Below, in pieces: positions 1 to 5,005 of a DNA stretch of 5,005 nucleotides. Source of the DNA: Pseudomonadota bacterium. Lineage in GTDB: Bacteria > Myxococcota > Myxococcia > Myxococcales > Myxococcaceae. How positions within the stretch are numbered: the first letter of the stretch is position 1; the number at the start of each line of letters is the position of its first letter. The notes under the pieces are model-generated. The model was not told where the DNA came from. It worked only from the letters and a program-made list of their open reading frames with translations, and made no database searches. The position numbers were made by a program, and so were the translations under genes. The DNA lies in assembly GCA_023424585.1 (NCBI GenBank), contig JAFADT010000470.1, positions 1 to 5,005 of the forward strand, written 5' to 3'.

Positions 1-568
1 GGCGCAGGCAGCGGCTGGCGGCCTCCAGGTCCGTGGCCGCCGCCACGCGCAGCGGACCGTTGTCCGCGCGGGCCCAGGCCTCGCCGCAGGCGGTGCCCCG
101 CACCGCGGGCTCCGCGTAGATGAAGCCCGCGCGGAGGAAGAACTCCGGACGCCAGTGGTAGGCCGGCTGGGGGCAGCCCGTCGAGTAGAAGGCGAGCACC
201 GGACACCCGCGCTCCCGGCACGCGGGCGGCGTGCGAACCTGGATCCGGAAGCGGACGTCGCCGTTGTCACACGCGAGGTCCTCCACGGGCGCGGCGCTCC
301 AGCGCAGGTGCTGCCCGCCGTCCGCGAGGATCGCCGTCAGGGTGGCCGTCAGCGCCGCATCGGGCTCGACCCGGGGATGGCGCGCCAGGAGCTCGTCCAG
401 GGAGTCCCCCTCCGTGAGGAGCGCGGCCCCCACGACGCGCGGGCTGTCCGCGTCCGCGTGCGCGCCGAGCACCCGAGGGGGAATGGGCGCCACGGGCCGC
501 GAGCACGCGCCGAGCATCAGCAGGCCCACGAGGCCCGGGAGCAGGCGGGGGGCGGGAGTTCGAAGCAC
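1..568 (-). CDS. Predicted cysteine-rich lipoprotein of unknown function (3' end beyond window)
   Basis: The frame is open from a GTG at 568-566 to the left edge (189 codons), so the C-terminus is missing. The start is fixed by a GGGAGG Shine-Dalgarno at 575-580, six bases upstream. Residues 1-22 form a lipoprotein signal: Arg at 3 and 8, a hydrophobic stretch at about 9-19, and lipobox LGAC with the lipidated Cys at 22. Export and anchoring in a membrane facing the periplasm are therefore likely. Six further cysteines (100, 117, 122, 132, 161, 187) lie in the mature part and could form three disulfides, which fits an exported protein. The middle is rich in aromatic residues around 127-151 (for example YHWRPEFF at 137-144). 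I recognise no family. The gene starts 17 bases after the ferredoxin stop and is probably co-transcribed with it, but nothing shows a shared function. Gene existence and lipoprotein nature are fairly secure; role unknown. Confidence 0.8.
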   Translation of the reverse strand, partial: MLRTPAPRLLPGLVGLLMLGACSRPVAPIPPRVLGAHADADSPRVVGAALLTEGDSLDELLARHPRVEPDAALTATLTAILADGGQHLRWSAAPVEDLACDNGDVRFRIQVRTPPACRERGCPVLAFYSTGCPQPAYHWRPEFFLRAGFIYAEPAVRGTACGEAWARADNGPLRVAAATDLEAASRCLR

Positions 569-574
569 GCTCTG

Positions 575-580
575 CCTCCC
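575..580 (-). promoter_or_regulatory. Ribosome binding site of the lipoprotein gene
   Basis: Read on the minus strand this is GGGAGG, six bases before the GTG at 568-566. It decides the start: the same frame has later GTG and ATG codons, but only this one has a good Shine-Dalgarno and leaves an intact signal peptide with the lipobox cysteine at residue 22. Confidence 0.75.
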
Positions 581-585
581 AGTCG

Positions 586-945
586 TCAGTCGTCGCCGGA
601 GTCCGGCTGCCCGAAGAGCTCGCGCACCGGCGCGTCGTCCTGGATGTGCTCGGCCACCACCCGGCGCATCTTCTCCGGCGTCATCCCGGAGTAGTAGACC
701 TCTCCGGGCCACCCCATGAGCTGGTAGTCCTCCGGGGACAGCGGGTCGCGCTTGCGGCCCGTGTCCTCGCGCACCACCACGTTGGGCCCCATGTGGCAGA
801 AGCCGTAGCAGCCGCCCCGGTACAGCTCACAGCGCGACTGCAACCCCTGCTCCGCCAGCAGCTCGCGCGCCGTCGCGTGCACCGCGTCCGAGCCGCCCGC
901 GCGGCAACTGCTGCCCTTGCACACCGACATCCGGTAGCGCTTCAC
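586..945 (-). CDS. Thioredoxin-like [2Fe-2S] ferredoxin (stand-alone NuoE/NuoF-type domain)
   Basis: This 119-residue protein has the four-cysteine pattern of thioredoxin-fold [2Fe-2S] ferredoxins. Cys9 and Cys14 (VCKGSSC) lie in the first strand and loop, and Cys46 and Cys50 (GGCYGFC) follow, giving CX4C-X31-CX3C, close to the NuoE spacing. Cys39 is extra and not an expected ligand. Residues after the cluster (GPNVVV, then a PEKMRRVVAEHI helix and PVREL) resemble the N-terminal ferredoxin domain found on some NuoF/HydB-type flavoproteins, so this looks like a free-standing version, probably a soluble one-electron carrier in the cytoplasm. Partners are unknown. A segment at about 61-83 (charged, ending in GWPGEVYYSG) has no clear counterpart in the short family members I recall. 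The GTG start has a strong ribosome binding site. The gene lies 172 bases downstream of nuoI, beyond a likely terminator, so its link to complex I is positional only. NuoE proper is unlikely, because NuoE is longer and has an N-terminal helical part that is absent here. Confidence 0.88.
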   Translation of the reverse strand: MKRYRMSVCKGSSCRAGGSDAVHATARELLAEQGLQSRCELYRGGCYGFCHMGPNVVVREDTGRKRDPLSPEDYQLMGWPGEVYYSGMTPEKMRRVVAEHIQDDAPVRELFGQPDSGDD

Positions 946-951
946 GGCGGG

Positions 952-958
952 CCTCCCC
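952..958 (-). promoter_or_regulatory. Ribosome binding site of the ferredoxin gene
   Basis: The minus strand reads GGGGAGG, six bases before the GTG at 945-943. It supports that GTG over the in-frame ATG at codon 6, which would be 21 bases from the site. Confidence 0.75.
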
Positions 959-1014
959 GTGCCAGCCCGGCACCATGTGCATTGAAGAGCTGCAGCGTCA
1001 CCACATGCCCCCTG

Positions 1015-1064
1015 AAAAGGCTCCGGCCCGCCCTTTCCCTGACGGCGGGAAGGAGGCGGGCCGG
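1015..1064 (-). terminator. Candidate intrinsic terminator after nuoI
   Basis: An inverted repeat pairs 1023-1039 with 1047-1064: a GC-rich stem of 17 pairs with one G-T pair and one bulged A (1054), closed by a seven-base loop at 1040-1046. On the minus strand the stem is followed after four bases by TTTT (1015-1018). This is the usual layout of a rho-independent terminator for a transcript coming from nuoI, whose stop lies 54 bases upstream. The T-run is short, so termination may be partial, or the stem may protect an mRNA 3' end. The rest of the 946-1117 gap shows no convincing promoter by eye, although the downstream ferredoxin-lipoprotein pair would need one if the terminator is efficient. 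Confidence 0.65.
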
Positions 1065-1117
1065 GCTGCGAGCGACGGGGCGGCGGAAGGCCCGCCCCTC
1101 GCGGTGCTCGACGCGGA

Positions 1118-1870
1118 CTACTTGAGGAACTTCGTCACCTGGATGGGCCCCTGCTGCGTCACCACCGCGTGCCCGGCGGCGGCCTTGCCGTGGCCGTGCC
1201 CCGCGCCCAGCTGCTTCGCGTGGCCGTGGTCCGCGTGCCCCTCGCCGATGCGCGTGTGCGCCTCCTTGTGGACGTGGTGCGGCTCCGCGGAGCTGTCGCG
1301 CTTGTTCCAGGGGTCGGACGGGTGCGACACGGCCGGGCCCTTGAGCAGCTTTGGGATGTCGTAGACGAAGTTCTGCCGGTTGTACTCGGACGGCGTGTGC
1401 ATGTACGTGTCCATGCGGATGGCGTCCTTCGGGCACGCCTCCACGCACAGGCCGCACACGATGCAGCGCAGCTCGTCGATGACGAACTGGGTGGGGTACT
1501 TCTCGATGACCGCCGACTCGCTGTCGGTGGCCTCGCGCTCGTACTCACCCGCCTCGATGTAGATGCACTGCGCGGGGCAGATGGTCGCGCACATGTAGCA
1601 GGCCACGCAGCGCGGCTTGCCGTCCTCGCGCGGCACCAGCCGGTGCAGGCCACGGTAGCCCTCCGGATAGATGGGCTTCTCTTCCGGGTACTCCACCGTG
1701 GTCATCAGGCTCGTGCCCGTGCGGTCCACCACCTGGGGGTTGGGGTCGCGCGTGCCGAACATGTTGCGGAAGAAGTGCTTGGTCGTGATGGCCAGACCGC
1801 GCAGCAGCTCCGGGATGTACATCCGCTCGCGGAGGTCCGTGCGCGGATCCTGGGAGGCATTGAACGCCAT
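1118..1870 (-). CDS. nuoI: NADH:quinone oxidoreductase subunit I with histidine-rich insertion
   Basis: NuoI is the 8Fe ferredoxin-like subunit of complex I. It passes electrons through clusters N6a and N6b towards NuoB on the cytoplasmic face of the membrane. An amphipathic N-terminal helix (about 18-38, [17 protein letters not shown]) fits membrane contact. Two CX2CX2CX3CP motifs are intact: Cys88, 91, 94, 98 and Cys136, 139, 142, 146. The YPEGYRG stretch before the first motif and the [10 protein letters not shown] stretch after the second are family hallmarks. At 250 residues it is longer than E. coli NuoI (180). Most of the excess is a His-rich segment at about 196-234 with 10 histidines, after which the ending PIQVTKFLK resembles the E. 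coli ending PIDVKSLLP. The chosen ATG is the first in frame. Its ribosome binding site is weak (GGAAG, 14 bases away), and Met17 is a less likely alternative start. The gene follows nuoH by 27 bases. Confidence 0.97.
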   Translation of the reverse strand: MAFNASQDPRTDLRERMYIPELLRGLAITTKHFFRNMFGTRDPNPQVVDRTGTSLMTTVEYPEEKPIYPEGYRGLHRLVPREDGKPRCVACYMCATICPAQCIYIEAGEYEREATDSESAVIEKYPTQFVIDELRCIVCGLCVEACPKDAIRMDTYMHTPSEYNRQNFVYDIPKLLKGPAVSHPSDPWNKRDSSAEPHHVHKEAHTRIGEGHADHGHAKQLGAGHGHGKAAAGHAVVTQQGPIQVTKFLK

Positions 1871-1897
1871 GGTCTTGAGTCTCGCTTCCGGACCGCG

Positions 1898-3343
1898 CTA
1901 GTGCGCGCCCGCCGGGGAATGGGAGTGGGAGTCCGCGTGCGCCTGGAGGGCGTGCGCGTCGTGTCCGTGGCCATGCGCGTCGTGCCCGTGGCTGTGCGCC
2001 GCGTCGTGCGCCTCCGCCGGCCGGGTGCCCGACGACAGCGTCAGCGCCAGCACGAAGCCGATCTCCAGCAGGCCCACCACGCCCAGCGCCTGGAGGGACG
2101 GATCCCACAGCACCAGCGCGCCGCTGATGAACACGTTGGCCAGGCCCACGGGCAGGAGGATCTTCCAGCCCAGGTTCTGGATCTGGTCGTAGCGGAAGCG
2201 CGGGAAGGTCCAGCGGATCACCAGCTGCACCCAGATGAGCAGGATGACCTTGATCCAGAACACCGTGCCCAGCAGCGTGCCGTACACCCAGCCGTGCTCC
2301 TGCATGAAGGGCTGCGCCGCCAGCCACTCGCCGCCGAAGGGCAGGTGGTGCCCGCCGAAGAAGAGCGACGTCGTCACGCCGGCCAGCACCACGACCTCCA
2401 CGAACTCGGAGATCATGAACATGCCGAACTTCATGCCGGAGTACTCCACGAAGTAGCCGATGATCTCGGACTCGCCTTCCGGCGCGTCGAACGGGGCGCG
2501 CTTGGTCTCCGCGAAGGACGCCACGAAGAAGCCGATGAAGCCCAGGGGCTGGATGAAGATGCCCCACGCCGGCAGGCCCAGGTCGAAGCCGCCGTCGGTG
2601 CGCCACAGGTACCGGGCCTGGCCGGTGCCGGAGACGAGCGCGTTGCCCACGTCACCCACCAGCGTGGGCAGCTGCACGGAGGAGAAGGCCAGGAACAGGC
2701 CCACCAGCGACAGGCCCAGCGCCACCTCGTAGCTGATCATCTGCGCGGAGGCGCGCACGCCGCCCAGCAGCGCGAACTTGTTGTTGGAGGACCAGCCGGC
2801 CAGCGACGTGCCGTACACGGCGAGCGACGCGATGGCCAGCAGGTACAGCATGCCGAAGTCCGGCGTGGCGACCACCATGTCCACCGTCTTGCCGAACACG
2901 TTCACCGTGGGGCCGGCCGGCACCACCGCGAACAGCGCGAACACCGGCGCGAAGGCGAGGATGGGGCCCAGGTTGAACAGGAAGCGGTTGGCCTGGCCAG
3001 GGACGAAGTCCTCCTTGGTCAGCATCTTCAGCACGTCGGTGATGATGTGCGGGATGCCGCCCAGGGAGCGGTTGCCCAGGCCCGGGATGGCGGACAGGCG
3101 CGCGCGGTTGGGGCCCACGCGGTCCTGCATGAACGCGCTCCACTTGCGCTCCGCGAGCGTGAGCAGCGTCGCGGTGATCATCACGAAGACGAGGATCAGG
3201 AAGATGATGTTCGTCAGCCGGCTGGCGCCCTCGAAGAGGTACTCCTCCGCCAGGTAGCCCACCAGATACGCCGAGGCCACTCCGCCGGCGACGGCGAAGA
3301 CGATGAAGGCCATGGCGAACAGCATGTTCAGGATGCGGCTCAT
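1898..3343 (-). CDS. nuoH: NADH:quinone oxidoreductase subunit H, extended at both ends, His-rich tail
   Basis: NuoH (ND1 family) is the membrane subunit that forms the quinone-binding cavity with NuoB and NuoD and starts the proton path. Family signatures are clear: ERKWSAFMQDRVGPNRA (65-81), GWSSNNKFALLGGVRASAQ (183-201), AETKRAPFDAPEGESE (278-293), EYSGMKFGMF (300-309) and RFRYDQIQNLGWK (382-394). The eight usual membrane helices can be placed at roughly 45-63, 125-141, 164-182, 205-221, 259-276, 308-328, 356-376 and 395-412. At 481 residues it is much longer than E. coli NuoH (325). The excess is an extra hydrophobic N-terminal segment (about 5-30), a longer loop at about 222-258, an extra C-terminal hydrophobic segment (about 417-437), and a tail at 444-481 with 12 histidines. 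The ATG lies two bases after the nuoG stop, with GAGGGG nine bases upstream, so translation is probably coupled to nuoG. Confidence 0.97.
   Translation of the reverse strand: MSRILNMLFAMAFIVFAVAGGVASAYLVGYLAEEYLFEGASRLTNIIFLILVFVMITATLLTLAERKWSAFMQDRVGPNRARLSAIPGLGNRSLGGIPHIITDVLKMLTKEDFVPGQANRFLFNLGPILAFAPVFALFAVVPAGPTVNVFGKTVDMVVATPDFGMLYLLAIASLAVYGTSLAGWSSNNKFALLGGVRASAQMISYEVALGLSLVGLFLAFSSVQLPTLVGDVGNALVSGTGQARYLWRTDGGFDLGLPAWGIFIQPLGFIGFFVASFAETKRAPFDAPEGESEIIGYFVEYSGMKFGMFMISEFVEVVVLAGVTTSLFFGGHHLPFGGEWLAAQPFMQEHGWVYGTLLGTVFWIKVILLIWVQLVIRWTFPRFRYDQIQNLGWKILLPVGLANVFISGALVLWDPSLQALGVVGLLEIGFVLALTLSSGTRPAEAHDAAHSHGHDAHGHGHDAHALQAHADSHSHSPAGAH
1952..1993 (-). repeat. Two tandem 21-base units in the nuoH histidine-rich tail
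   Basis: Units at 1952-1972 and 1973-1993 match at 18 of 21 bases and encode SHGHDAH followed by GHGHDAH. Two of the three differences are silent at the protein level and one gives Ser versus Gly. It looks like an in-frame duplication that lengthened the histidine tail. Confidence 0.7.
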
Positions 3344-3345
3344 GG

Positions 3346-5001
<1,656 letters not shown>

Positions 5002-5005
5002 GAAG

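Noticed and set aside
155..719. Overlapping plus-strand frames of 160-180 codons opposite the lipoprotein and ferredoxin genes
   Set aside because: They have low-complexity Arg/Ala/Pro-rich translations and lie opposite genes with signal peptide, Cys motifs and good ribosome binding sites.
958..964. TGGCACG on the minus strand, like the -24 element of a sigma-54 promoter
   Set aside because: The matching -12 TTGC element is absent (GGCC instead), and the site lies too close to the ferredoxin start codon to leave a normal leader.
974..1007. Inverted repeat CATGTG/CACATG (974-979 and 1002-1007) upstream of the ferredoxin gene
   Set aside because: It has only six pairs with a 22-base spacer and no extension; such a match is easily expected by chance, so I do not call it an operator.
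942..1457. A minus-strand 171-codon frame spanning the nuoI 3' end and the gap
   Set aside because: It is a shifted reading of nuoI; its translation is Arg/Gly/Ala/His-rich without family features.
1820..1822. ATG at codon 17 as an alternative nuoI start
   Set aside because: It has no better ribosome binding site than the first ATG, and the first ATG leaves only a 27-base gap after nuoH. It cannot be fully excluded.

Overview
The window is very GC-rich and every gene I can support lies on the minus strand, so transcription runs from the high coordinates to the low ones. The codon bias, GTG starts, complex I sequence character and the lipoprotein suggest a deltaproteobacterium of the Myxococcus/Corallococcus/Stigmatella kind. 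That placement is inferred from sequence style and not from any search.

From right to left, the layout is as follows. nuoG (3346-5001, with its 5' end at or just beyond the window edge) is followed after 2 bases by nuoH (1898-3343). nuoI (1118-1870) follows after 27 bases. A 172-base gap then carries a strong hairpin with a T-run, the best terminator candidate in the window. After it come a small thioredoxin-fold [2Fe-2S] ferredoxin gene (586-945) and, 17 bases on, a predicted lipoprotein (1-568) that runs off the left edge. The lipoprotein is easy to miss because it starts with GTG and has no stop inside the window.

NuoG, NuoH and NuoI are three consecutive subunits of the proton-pumping NADH:quinone oxidoreductase (respiratory complex I). 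NuoG carries electrons inward through a chain of Fe-S clusters. NuoI holds the two [4Fe-4S] clusters (N6a and N6b) that lead to the terminal cluster in NuoB. NuoH forms the membrane part of the quinone site and the first proton path. All ligand residues for these clusters are present, including the optional N7 cluster of NuoG. No nuoJ follows nuoI here, unlike the E. coli order.

The most unusual point is that NuoH and NuoI, encoded next to each other, both carry histidine-rich segments near their C-termini (12 and 10 His). NuoH also appears to have extra membrane helices at both ends, and the C-terminal one would put its His tail on the cytoplasmic side, the same side as NuoI. The remainder is ordinary respiratory-chain content. 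I see no phage, transposon, CRISPR, tRNA or rRNA in the window.
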